In this document: in pieces, positions 44,701 through 58,239 of the stretch
Numbering within the stretch: the stretch's first letter is position 1
How the letters are laid out: the number at the start of each line of letters is the position of its first letter
Assembly (NCBI RefSeq): GCF_036373705.1
Contig: NC_089856.1
Location: forward strand, 1,105,501-1,169,500
DNA length: 64,000 bases
Reading direction: 5' to 3'
From: Amia ocellicauda
Taxonomy: Eukaryota; Chordata; Actinopteri; Amiiformes; Amiidae
Made by a program: the position numbers and the translations under genes
The notes under the pieces: generated by a model
Database searches by the model: none
What the model saw: only the letters and a program-made list of their open reading frames with translations
Told to the model about the DNA's origin: nothing

Positions 44701-47700
44701 TTTGGGATAAGTCATGTTTAATTACTTTCCTTACCACATGTTGAGTTCCTACAACAGTTTAACTCATAGTGTTGGTCTATATTATGGAAAGCGTTATTGA
44801 AGGTGCAGTGAAGGATTATATGACTTCACATTTTGGTAATGAGTGAATATTCCAGTAATGAATGTAACTGCGTAGCCTATGTAAAGAGCAATAGTATTTG
44901 ATTCCATGTTTCATGTAAATCAGATGGCAGTGTAAAATGTATAGATATGGTGCAGCATTAATATCAAAGCATAAAGCACTAGAAATGTTTCTTGAATTTA
45001 AGTTAATCAGGAGTGGCTCCTGCCGTAGGCTATACAGGCGGGCACCTAGGCCAACATCCATCCAGGGGGTTGGTTTTACTTGATTTTATGCCTAATATTG
45101 CCTTCTTTTGAATTAATATAAATATGATAATTAATTTAGTAGTTAAGACTCCTAGAGCCTCCTCTGTACAATTTACTCTCGTAATAAATCTAAATATCAC
45201 GACTTTACTAAAAGCTGGCATTTGGGGTTGCCAATCCAAAATCCTGCCTTTAAAATTAAAGTCGGCCCTGAAATTAATAGTACTACTATAAAAATGTGTG
45301 TGTCATGGCTCTGGTGCGCACGCGTGTGTGTCATGGCTCTGTGTGCGTGTGTGTGTCATGGCCGTGTGGGTGAGCTGCAAACAGGGAGCTGTGCAGGAAG
45401 CGCAGATATAAGTGGGTCACCAGCAGCAGTATTATTGGTTGGACAGGGAGGCAAGCCGGGGGTGTAAACCGCTTTGACTGCGCAATCTCCGTTGCTCCGC
45501 CCCCGGGGGTTTAGTAGAGGGAAATGGAGGGAAACAGACACTGTGAGATGGGTGGATGCAGAAATATGGAGGGCGATATTGTCAGTGTGAGATATGAAGG
45601 GAGAGAGCGAGGGAGAGTGGGAGAGAGACAGCCAACACTGTTGATTCACCACAGACCACCTCTCCATTAACGCTCCGCCCATCCGCCTCTTTCGGTGGTC
45701 TCTAGTGGAGTCGCCGCCTGCTCCGAGCCCGGCTCCACGGGGCAAGGACTGGCAAGGACCCCGGCTCTTGCCCGTCGCTCTGGGGCTGTTGGTGGCATGC
45801 GCTGGACAGATGGGGGTCTGTGGCCTGCCATCGTGTGTCCAGCCCCCACCACCTCAACACACGCTTACGCTGCGATGATGGACAGATTTAAAAAGGATGA
45901 TCACTGACAGCACACCCTGCTGTAGACACCCCTCCCCTCCCAGACTGCAGCTTAGGGTCTCCAGAGCTTAATGGGAAAGTAGTGCATCATGGAGACCATT
46001 AATCTGTGCCTCCTCGTTTGCAGCACAAGCTTGAAGGCTTGAACTTGATTTAGTAATTATTTTGGTATTTTTGTATTGGCAGACACCCTAACTGTGCCCT
46101 GCTGTTGAGTCCTAGAGACAGTGTGTATACAGTGCGTGGGGGTGAGGGAGAGCGTGTATACAGTGCGTGGGGTGAGGGATCAACATTCAACATTGTTCGA
46201 ATCGGTACAGACAGCGAGGCGAGAGGGGGTCGTGTTTCTGGTTCTGAGCGCCGAGCACAGTCTGAAACAAAGGACGTTCACAGCAAGCCACCGTCGAATC
46301 CCTCGTTATGCTTCGTACGTGAGAAACAAAGGACGCTTTGATCCTGATCTGGAGCACCTCGGATTACATGAAACCGCGCCAAGAGCCAGCCGGGCACTTC
46401 TGAGCACGGGGCCGGGCCAGTTTAACACCATGATGATTTAAAGGCCTCATCAAACCAGCAGAGCGGTGAAATGGCAGGACGGGCCGACCGCGGAGACAGT
46501 GCCGGTAAAGGCCATGGGGAAGTGCAGTAATGAAGCGCATATCTGACGAGGAGGCCAGTGCGAGCCCCCCCTGAGCTGCTCCTCCTGGGCTCGGCTCTCT
46601 GATCTCTGCCCATCTGAGTCCGGGGGGCTGGCGGGATTATCACGGAGGGGGTGTGTTAGTGAGAGTCTCGGGCTTGCATCGCTTTGACTGCGGTGACGGA
46701 GGGGGGGTTGGTTCGCCAGACGTGTCTCAGGATGGCAGTCGAGATGCCATGATGGATTGTGCGGCATCGGTGTGAGTCAGGAGAGTCACGTCTGAGTGTC
46801 TGAGCGCAGTCTCTCGAATAAGGGCAGGGTCTGGTGTGGGGCACTGTTCGCCCTTGCGATCTTTACACCGGCGGCTCAGAAAAGAGCAGTTGGCCGCACC
46901 CCCACACAACCATTCCAGTCGTGGCTTCCGCAGTCGCACTTGCCTGTAGGGACAGTCGTACGGGAGACGGACAGACACACGCCCAGGGACAGACGGACAG
47001 ACCTGTGTTCCTGCTGCTTCACTTCCTTAGAAAGATGCGGAGTCTGGCGGAAGTTTGTGTGATCTACTTTCCATGGCTACCGTACAGGCATTTGAATTTG
47101 TCGTCGTTGTTGTTGCTTCGTGGTTTTTTTGCTCTTTAAATAAATGAAAGGCTCTTTGTTTTAGGGGGGAGAGATGCTTTTGCAGAACTGAAAAACCCCG
47201 GACGCTTCAATAAATGTTTTTTTTTTTAGTCGTTGTGAAAGTGAGGCCAGTCCTGGGCTGAATGCTTCGTACTACAGCTTCTGATTGGTTCGGGCGGGAA
47301 CACGGGCTGCCTGTGCCATTCTTTATTAATTAACGGGAGATAAACAGAGACGGTGCTGCAGTAAGAATGGCCAAAAACACAAAACACACAAGCTGGGGGG
47401 GATATTTAGAGACGCAAAAAATGTTCCAAGCCTTCATCTGTTGTTTTTATGGCGCTGCAGCCGGACTAAATTTAGCCGTGGTGGCTTCGGCCTGCTCGCA
47501 ATGCGCTCGTCTCTCTCTACGAAGGCGGCTTTAAAAGTCTGGTCTCAAGGCGTCCTGTCGTGTCACACAGCCACCCTGTGGAGGGATGGACAGGGTCACC
47601 TCACAACCCCCCCTCCGAGCAGCCGCCTGGCACACAGACTTGGAAATGTTCCTGTTCTTTTCTCTTTATTCTGTGTATCCTTTTTCCTCTCTCTCTCTCT

Positions 47701-48990
47701 CTCGCTGTCAAAGCCAGACCTCATTAGGCGCTCTTGTGATTTGGCTTAGTGCATTCTGGAGGGGGCCGGGGGACGACAGTGCTGGCATGCACCCCACCCC
47801 CACTGAACAGCTCCCTGACCCCCTTTTTCCCAAATTACTTTCAAAACATCACAACAGTATCCAGAACCCGCACACGCAAGGTCCATTCATTAACTGGGAA
47901 TCCCGCTACGCACAGAAGCTCGCGTCCTGTACAGTTCCCCTGGACACGCACACACTGACGCCTGCGCACACTGACACGCACACACGCACACTCATGTATT
48001 GACTCTCTCCCGTCTACCTCCTGCTTTCTCTCTGTCCCTGTCACCCGCCCCTCCTATCTCTCTCTCTCTCTCATATTTAATTGAATTCAGCTGCATGTGC
48101 CCCTCCAGACCCAGTTGCTCAGTTCACTGGTCCCGTCTGTGTATCGGCGGGCCTGAGCCGATCTGCGCGGACAGCCGGAACGGCCACGGTGCTCAGACGC
48201 ACTGTGTGGGCCCTGGGAGGAAGTGGCTCTCCCGGAATCTCCATCTGCGTTCCGGAACGCTGAGCCTATCAGCCAATCACGGAGCGAGGAGTGGCTGGGT
48301 TAATGATTATTAAGGCAGCGCTGAGTACAGAGGTTATCCATTAGCAGGGGATTTCACAGAGGGTGGAGGGTGGGGGCATACAATCAGTGTGTGTGTGTGC
48401 CTGTGTGTGTGCCTGTGTACACATCATGGTTCTACTTATCAGAACAGCTCAGTGACGTTCTCCTTTTTCTGCCATGCGTTTTTTCTTATTGTGACATAGT
48501 GCTGTTTGTTCAGTAAGGCTGAACCCAGTTAACATTCCCCCCCAACCCCAACACTCTCTCAGTTCCAATCAAGGGTACTTTCTTGGCGTGAAAGTCAGCC
48601 GTGTTGTTGAAGCGGTGTACACCTTAAAATACAATCTTTGTGTCTCTCTCTCTTGGTGTGCGTCTCTGTAAGCCTGGATAAGAGCCACAATGAAAACGCA
48701 CGTCTCTTTAATTCGTCATCTTTAAAGATCTACCCAAACGCTCACCTGCGCTCAGCACACGATCATCGCTGTCCGCTGCACACCCCCTCACCCCTTCCCG
48801 GCTGGATCAGGATGCGTTTAAACCTCACAGCTTCTTAATGGCATTGAGGAGCTCAGCGCGGCTAATCTGGAGATGATGCGGGAGAGGTTAATGAGACTAG
48901 GGAAGGGGGGGTGGAGGTGAACACCTGGTCCACATGATTCAGGGCCCCCTAATTACACACTGGATCAATCTGGATTGTGCTTCAAACACA

Positions 48991-49027
<37 letters not shown>

Positions 49028-50497
49028 TTGAAAGGTACAAGTGAAATGTAATTTTTCTGTGTTTTGATGTGTTGAAGAGTGTTGATGTGTGTGTAAATCT
49101 AGTGCAGTTTTATTTGAGGGATCGCTGTATTGAGAGAGTATGTTGGAGTGTGTGAGTGTGTTGCTGTGTGAGTGTGTGTGTGTTGGCATGTGTCATGCTG
49201 TGCGAGTGTGTTGCTGTGCGAGTGTGTGTCTGTGTGGGTGTGTTGCTCTGCGAGTGTGTGTCTGTGTGGGTGTGTTGCTCTGCGAGTGTGTGTCTGCGAG
49301 TGTGTGTTGCTCTGCGAGTGTGTGTCTGCGAGTGTGTGTCTGCGAGTGTGTGTCTGCGAGTGTGTGTCTGCGAGTGTGTGTCTGTGTGTGTGTTGCTGTG
49401 CGAGTGTGTCTGTGTGGGTGTGTTGTAAATGAACTCTGCCTTGCAGTGGCTCGTCCTTCCCGCTCCAGTGAGCGCTGTTTCTCGCCTGTGACCTCCAGAC
49501 TGCTGACTCAGGGGAGTGCTGTGGAGGGCTGGCGACCCCTAGTGGCAGCTTCTACAGTTCAGTTCCTGCGTGTGTGACACAGTGTGCTTTATTACAGTGT
49601 GGGTCGGTGTGAGTCTGAAGGAAAAAAAAAAAAAAAAAACGAATTTCTATTTAAAACCCCAACATGTTTTCAAGACCGGGAGGAGCTTTTCCCGGGACAG
49701 CTTGGTATTCCGCACACTGCTGCACAACTCGCCGCCACCCCGCAGGAACACGAGCCCTCCTGCCTTCTCCCGGTTCGGCCCGGCTCGTCTACGATGCGCT
49801 GCGCCTCCATGGTTCTGACCCCTCCCCTCTCCTCTCCTGTGATTGGTCGCAGGGCGCTCACTTGGCGGTGATTGACGGGCTGATGTCGCTCTGTGCCATG
49901 GAAACGATGAGCGCTGCCAAGATGCCCAGCGGACTGGAGAAGTTCGGCGGGGGCAGCCAGTGGGAGAACGCCGTGCTGTACTGGGTCAACAAGGTGAGCC
50001 CCGCCCACAAAGCCCCCCCACGCCATCCTTGCGTTCACAGCCGACTCCCTCATCGCTCACGGAGCCGCCGTGTGTGCGTCTCCGTGTTGCTCTCTGTAGT
50101 GCGTGACTTGGTGTGGTTGTCGTGCTGTCGGCCCGTGTGGCTCTGTGTGTGCGTGTGTGCGTGTGTGCGTGCGGTGCTCCCTGTGTGTTGGCGTGCCGGT
50201 CTGAGCCGCTGTGTTGTGTGCCGTTGTTCGGTAGTGTAATCACCTTCTGAGGGAGACCACCGAGAGGGAGCAGCTGCACCGACTCCAGCCCGGCTCAGAG
50301 CTGGCCCCGGCCCAGCCCTCGGTGAGTGACCGGACAAATGCGCACGCACTCTCTCGCACACGCACTGAGCTCCCTGTGCTGCATGCTCAAGCAAGGACAA
50401 AAGGAAAAGAAAAGGGAAAAAAAGAGACAGAACTAGCTTGTCTTTAATGCTGTTCCCTTGTGTCCAGTTCACTGACATTTGTGTTGCCCTTAGTGTT

Positions 50498-50542
<45 letters not shown>

Positions 50543-53273
50543 TCCCCAGCCTGCTTGTCCACTATTGGAGTGACCTATAGCTCTGGACCTCCGGCCGCTC
50601 AGGGTGACCCCGAGGAGCAGGATGGGCGTTGACTCTGCAAGTGCATGCCTGAGACACAACTCCCAGCATGCACAGCAGAGGAAGCAAGAAATGGCAGAAC
50701 AAACACTCGCAAATTACTCACCACTGTAGAGCTGGATGGCATGTGGGAAGAGACGGTCCGCCTCCTTCGTTGTGTGGGAGCGGGAGTGTGAACGGTTTCT
50801 GTGTGGGATTTCTCTTGCTGCTTCTAATGACTGTCCTCTCTCTCTCCTTCGCCTCCTCTTTGACCTCTGACCTCCTGACCTCTTGACCTTGCCCCTTGCT
50901 CCTCTGTGACAGTGCCCAACCCGCTGGTACTGGAAGCTGGTTCCTGTAAGTGGCTGTTCTCTCTCCTCTCTCTCTCTTCTCTCACTCCTCTCTCTCTATC
51001 TGCTGAAACAAACAACACTGTTATTCCCCCCTTCCCTTGTGCTTCCTCCCTGGTAAATATATATATTTCTATAGCTTTGTTTTATTTTATTTTAATTTGT
51101 ATTGATTTATATTTGGCAGCTGTCTTTGCCCTGTGCCGGCCCGGTGTTTTGTGTTAGACGCTGCTGAGAGGAAGGGGGTAGTCGGGGAGGGGTGGTTGTG
51201 GGGGGTTCAGGGAGGGCCTGTACTGTGGGGTTACAGTGTAGAATTGTGCATGATACCATTTATAGACTGTTGCAAAGCCAAGGATGCTGGGATATCCCTA
51301 AATACCACCGCCCCCCATTTCCCCTCTATACCTGCAATCCTAAAGTTAGGATTTTTAAATAATCACCACCACTTAGTAGTAGTGCGTCAGGATTCCCCAG
51401 AGGACAGCATATGATTCGCTTTCCGCAAGAACATACAGACTGGTAACAAATTAAAGGAAAAACCTGAATAAATTAGTGGAGGAATATAACGAATGCAGAT
51501 GTCTCCAAACAGCTGTACTGCATGACACAATTAAGCAATTAACATCCCATCATGCTCTGTGCATGTATACAAATGCTGAGCAGCCCAGTTGACCTGGATT
51601 TTGGATCAAGATGGCAAGAGGAAAGGATCTCAGTGACTGTGAAAGAGGGGTCACTATTGGGGCACGAATGGCAGGAGCTTCAGTCACAGACGCTCAACTG
51701 GCTCGTGTTCTGGACAAGTGGGCGAGTGCATGTGTGGGACACCAAGAGAACGGGACAGGCCTGACTGCTGGACCCTACAGTGAGGGGGTCCGGAGGCTCT
51801 GTTACGCTGTGGGGGGCATTTTACTGGCATGGTTTAGGTCCACTTGTCCCCTTAGAGGGAAGGGTCACTGCAAATCATGACAGTTATTCTGAGTGATCTC
51901 CTTTATCCTATGGTGACACATTTCTCTCCTGATGGGAGGTTCTCTTCCAGGATGACAATGCCCATCCACAGGGCACGAGGGTCACTGAATGGTGTGATGA
52001 GCATGAAAATGATGTGACTCATATGCTCTGGCCTTCAGTCACCAGATCTCAACCCAATTGAACACCTATGGGAGATTGTGGACCGACGTGTTAGACAGCG
52101 CTCTCCTCCACCATCATCAAAACCCCAAATGAGGGAATACCGTTTGGAAGAATGGTGTCCATCCCTCCAGTAGAGTCCAGAGACTCGTAGAATCTGTGCC
52201 AAGAGCATTGAAGCTGCTCTGGGGCTCGTGCCCAACACCTCACTGAGACACTGTATGTGGGTTTTTATTTAATTTGTCACCCGTCTGTATATAGTTTAAT
52301 ATAAACCACCTCTGTAAACGTGCCACAGTGTTTCGGACTCTTGTGACCCCCGATGCCGTCACCGCCGTCTCCAGGAGGCCAGAGGCAAATCCCACTCAAA
52401 CAGCACCTCTCGAGCTGATGCCCAGTCCAGCCCCATTGCTTCCGAGACGTGTGTTTCCCCCCGGAACCTTTTTACCTCTGCCACGCAATCCCAGCATCCA
52501 TTGCTTCATCTGAGCCTGTTTTGGGAGACATTCAGTATAGTTCCCTAGCATCCCAGTCGGCCACAATGGGATAAGTCATCAACGCCTGACATCCCCTGTC
52601 TCTTAGACCATCAGCAGTGGCTTTGCAGGGACACAGGTAGAAGAGTAAAATCTGCATTTTTTTTTTTTTTTTACAGAACTGTTAACGTGGCAGCACATAC
52701 ATACGTACATATACATAGTGTATATAGGCCTCCAGTCCACAGTGCCTCATAAGCCCATAACCACAAACTTTTGTGAACTGGGACAACACAAATTATCTTC
52801 AAAAAGATCATTTAAAACATTTTATAAAACATGCAGGAGAAAAAATGGACCCCGGCCTCTTACTTACATCACGTTCTCACTCAGCCAATGAGATGGTCTA
52901 AGAGACAATGGGGGGAGGGGATAATAACAGGTCGTGTCACAGTTTTTCATATGTGAAATGGGGAGTGGCTTTAACGGACCCCGCCCCCACGGCCCTTCCC
53001 TCGGCCACTCCCGCCCCGACCCCCAGCCAAGGGGGGAAGCCGCATGCCGACGTGGGCGCTGCTCTCGCCCCTGTGATCTGAGCAGCGCCGTCTGTGCCCT
53101 GGCATTTACGCTTGTCCTTCTTTTGCCATTTGCATCCAGCATGCCATCGCTTTTTGTTTGAAGGAGTCTGGGAATAAGCCTCCTGTGGTAATGTATCAAA
53201 TAGTTTCTTCCACAAATACAGTAAGACTAAATATGTATATGTATTTTTTTTTTAATTCTAATATATATATGCA

Positions 53274-53336
<63 letters not shown>

Positions 53337-56300
53337 ACAAAAACACGTCCATTCTAGTTTTGTATACTTTTCTCATTATTTTATTTATTCTTCCTTTGAG
53401 CACTTTTATTATTTTAATTTGAGTTGAATTCTTCCTTTTGTCCGAGGGGATGATGCCGTAGTCGCGCTCTGTAGATGGAGAGTTAGTGCCGCGGTGTGCG
53501 ATTCTTGACTGTAGGAAAAGGGCGGATTTGCAGGAAAGGTGCGAAAAACGAGCGAAGAGCGGGTGGGGGATCCTCGCGCAGTATGCGTAGTGTAGTACGT
53601 AGAAGCGCAGTCGAGAAGTTAGAATCGACAGTGTAGGTTGTAGCAGAGGATATTGGAAGAGGAAGCTTGAAAATCTGTTTAATCACAGCCCATGAAAACC
53701 GCCCGACCTTTGGTACTAATCTGGCCTCAGCTGTGGTAACGCAGAGTTCACGAGCAGTGGGGCCGCGTACGAGTCCGTCAGCCGTGTCGAAATGCAGCCC
53801 CCGGCACTCTCCACAGGAGGCTTGCTGGCATTCGCCGGGAGGGCAGGCCAGATGTAGTCGTGGGGTCCCTGCACACGCTAACACACCTGTGCGTCTTAGC
53901 GTCCGTGTCGGACACACTCGGACTGGCTTTACCGCTCTGTGTCGTTGAGCGAGCTGCGCCGCAATGTGGAACCCGTGGTAGCCGTAATCTAAGATAACAT
54001 TGTAAAAAACAAATGAGAAAACAGACACCCACAAGCACATGAAGGGTTTTGTTTGCCGGCGGGGTCTTCGTGCCCGTGTGGCTGCGCTCATGTAGCGCCG
54101 GTCTGACGAGCGCAGCTCCCCGTCTCCCCCCTGTGGAGGGGTAACTCGTTGGCTTTACTGTAGTGTTGTTTTTCACCCGTTTCTATCCTGGTTGGACTGC
54201 GGTTTCAGCCCGCTTACCGTGCTCTGCTACACTGGGGCCCGGCTATCGTATAGTGCCGTGAACATGCCCCAAACACGTCGTGGTAAGACAACCCCCTCTC
54301 TCTCCACCTCACCTCTTAGATTTTATTTTCCTTCGTTTTTCCTTCTTTTCGGTTGGTTTCTGCACCCGTTTCTCGCCCGCCTCCGGAGCCCCGGACACAC
54401 GGTCGCCGTCACTGCATCGTCCTGTCTTGTGCGCTTGCTGCCTCCCGGACTGTCTGTCTGGTTTCCTCCTCGCTTGCATGACCTCGGGGGCTGTGCTTGG
54501 TTGACTTCTGAAAATTTTGTTTCTTCATAATAACAATAATAACTGATGATAATTTTCACGTCTTGTTTTTGGGTTAATTTCTAATGCACTTCCTCTTTTT
54601 TTCCTTCGATGTTTTATTCTGTTTGTTCTGTTTGACAAGTGACCTTGTCTGGCCTCTGCGTCCTGTGCTGCTGTAGTCTGAAGTAGTTGTTTCTTTATTT
54701 TAATTTGTATCCATTATGTATTTTTTATGGTTTTCCTTGTTTAAAGTTGTCCAAGTGTTTGGCTGGCTTCCGTTCGTGACTTGTGGAGGTCTTTTGGAAT
54801 TGTTTTGGAAATTGTAATTATTATTTTTAACTTTGGGCAGGAAGGACTTTTGTCATTCTAGTGTGATGCTAGCACATAATACAAATTTAATAATTCAATA
54901 CATCATTCTGGCTGATTTGTTTTCTTATTAAAAAAACAAAAAAAACCTATTGATCGCATATAGCCCCTCCTGTACGATGCATGATAAGCATCCATGCATG
55001 ATAAGAGTAACAGCTTTTCGAATGATCTTGGAATGAAACGTCAGATCCCCAAGACTGACTGTACACAGTCTGAAATGGTTAAACACCCCGGGGAAGCCAA
55101 TCAGTGTTGCACGGCACCGTGGGCTTCGGAGTCTTGCGCAGCAACTATTTCCTTCCCCACCTCCAGTGCAGGTTGGGGGGGGTCTCCCATCTGGTCCCGA
55201 GGAGAGACAGCGCTACCATGTGTCCCCCTGAAGCCAGGACCCCCACTCCTGTGTGTCTGCTGGGGTCTTCTATGTTTATTTTTCTTGCTTTCCCTCTGGC
55301 CTTTCCTACCTCATCTCCCTTCACTTTGTGACTGTCCCCCTCTACTGGGGGGACGGCGGGATGGGGGACGAAGGGGGCTGGAGGAGCACTGATGTTCGGC
55401 TGTGACATTCAGGGGCTGGACTGTGTTTGTCAGTGCAAAGCAAGATAAATGAATATATAGTATAATGATTACAAAAAATATATATTTCTGCAAAATGGCT
55501 GCTGTCAGTAGGAGGCGGGGACACAGTTCCTCTTGTCCCCCAGTTAGTGGCACACTTCCATCCGTTTTGTTTCTTGCTACAGCTGGCTTACTATTTGGTT
55601 AATGAACTAACATGACAATTCAATAATTAAAGGGGGCTGGTTGTACTCGGAGACCCAATTTTTTTTTCTTGGGTTGTATTTGACTGTAAAATGCCTTAGA
55701 CATTAGCTCAAAAATCTAGAGGAATCCGCAACCCCTGACCCCCAGCCTCGCTACAGACCTCCCAAGCACCACTCACCCACTCACTCTCCCTCCCTCCCTC
55801 CCTCCCTCTCTCTCTCAGATCCGCTACAGGAAAGACAAGATGCTGCCCAAGCAGACGCCCACGTTTCCCCTGGTGGCCAGTGTGAAGGACCTGTCTAACG
55901 GCTGTGCCATCGCTGCCCTGGTGCACTTCTATTGCCCCAGCCTGCTCAGACTGGAGGGTGAGATGGAGGACTTTTGTTGTTGTTTTGCCTGTCCTGGTGT
56001 GTGTCCGGCTGAGCACAGTCGACAGAAGTCGTGTTTTGGCTCTGGTGTGTAAAACAACGAGCTCTCGGCATCATGCCAGGCCGTAGCCGCGGTCCTGTGC
56101 TGTGGACGTCCGTGGTCACGGCTTCCTGTATCCTCCCTCTCAGATGTCTGTCTGAAGGACACCATGTCGGTGGCGGACAGCTTGTACAACCTGCAGCTGA
56201 TCCAGGAGTTCTGCCAGAGCTGCCTGAACAGCTGCTGCCCCCTAGCCCTGGAGGACCTGCTCTACACCCCCCCCACACTCAAGGTAGGCCGACCTCCCGT

Positions 56301-58200
56301 CTCCACCACGGGGCGCTGTGGACTGGGAGCCAGCGCTGTGTAGACTACAGTATAGTAGTGTAGTGTAGGGCCCAGGCTATAGTCAGTGCTGGACCACAGT
56401 GTAGTAACGTATAGTCTGGGCCCAGACTGGATCATGTGGCGTTTGTGTGAACCCTGAGTGTTTTCTGAGCTCTCGGCTCCCAGAATGCACTGCAATGACC
56501 TGTGACTTCCTGACAGCTCAACATCATGGCCTTCATGGCGGAGCTGTTTGGCTGGTTTGAGGTGAGGAAGCCGGACTTCGTTCGCCCCAAGGAGCCCGTG
56601 GACCTGGAGGGTAAGTGGACGCCCACTCCTCCGCCTCTGTGGTTGATGTGGTTGACTCGAGAGTCCAGAGCAGGAGACGAGATCTGATTGGCGTTTTAGA
56701 TCCACCGCATCTGGTCAGAAAACGAGGAGCCGTCAGTTTTTGTTTAAAATAGTTTTTATCTCTTCGTCGGCACAAAGTCTCCCCGTCTCGGGGGTTCAGT
56801 AGATTTTGCGGTTAAGGGCAGGAGACCTAGCGGTGGTTGTGCGAACGGGTCTGCGGTCCCACCTCAGTGCTGGGAAGGCCTGTGCGTCTGTGTCTTCATG
56901 GCTTCTTGTCTTGCTGTTTTGCCGCAGACCCGTCCGGACTGAGTGACTGCACAACCCCAACCAGCGCCAACAGCAACAGGTAGAAACACTGATTGTTTTC
57001 CTCCCCTCCTCTCCCCTCCCTTCCTCTTTGTTGTCGTCCCCCCACACACCCCACACGTGTGCTGTGTGTGTGAGAGACACGGAGGCCGTGTTCTCCAGAG
57101 CGCGGTGCCGGGCTCTCTGTGACGGGCCGTGTGTGATATCACCCCCGGTCTGACCCGCTCTGTCGCTCTGTGCTGTTTCAGTGCCTCCCCCGCCTTCGTC
57201 TTCAAGCAGCACTTCTTGCCCATCAGCTCCCCCCTGTCGCCGGGCGGCGGGTCAGGTGAGCGACGCCGACGCCTCAGACGCTGCTGGGACTGTTGGGGTC
57301 TGTGTTCACACACACATCTGTACATGTAGACATGTTTAAACACACAGCCTGGGGCGCTCGAGTCAGGAAGTCATCTCTCTCTCTGTCTCGTGGCAGGAGC
57401 GCTCACTCAGTCTACCTCAATGCCACACGTGGAGGGAGTTGGCAAGAGCTGGAGCAAGAAGCAACTCAGGTAAGAGCACTGTCTCCCTCTCTCACTGCCC
57501 CCGTGTGCGTGCTCGCTCCTGCGCTCGCTCTGCTTCTTTTCCTTCAACATTTTCCATTACAAACAAACATTAAAGTTCTCGCCCCCCCCCCCCAGCCGGC
57601 CCCTGTCCTCTGCCGTCTCCTTCAGCATCCCGTTCGGCCTGGACAGCGACGTGGACATCGTCATGGGTAACCCGGTGGCCATCACGCGCTCGGTGAGCTC
57701 CGACAGTCTGGCCCCCCCCGCCGCCCGCGCCACCTACACCCCCCCCGAGGAGCTGACGGGCTTCCCAGTCAAGGCGGGGGCCGCGGTGCCGGCGCAGGTG
57801 GGGCAGAACGGGCCCCTGGTCACCCCGAGAGCATCCTGGGGCACGCAGACGCCCCCCGTGAAGATGTGTGTGACGAAGAAGAGGAGAGAGGAGGAGGAGG
57901 AGGAGGAGCCGGAGGACCTGGGCGGGCCGGAGGAGGGTCTGGAGAACGGGCTCCTGGATGACGGGGGGCTGTACGGCGACCTGCCCACCATCGAGGAGGC
58001 ACTGCAGATCATCCAGAGCGGCGGCAAGAGGGAGCCCCGGCTGCGGCCTGACGGGGCCCCCGATGGTTTCTACCTGCACTCGCCCGATGAGCCCGGCAAC
58101 TACCGGCACCACAGCCCGGGCCCCCCCTCGCGCCTCAGCTCCTCTGCGCCGTCCCGCTCGGGCCTGCTGTACCGGCCGGTGGGGGAGCCGCTGGAGCGTG

Positions 58201-58239
<39 letters not shown>

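Larger units (their letters stand above)
43138..49852. other. CAMSAP3 intron 2, no gene seen
   Basis: Nothing coding was recognised. It has a pyrimidine-rich tract at 43215-43320, an AT-rich block at about 44460-45300 (including a hAT-like element), a 30-bp tandem duplication at about 46123-46180, a CA run at 48994-49024 and a TG-rich minisatellite at 49140-49430. Confidence 0.55.
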
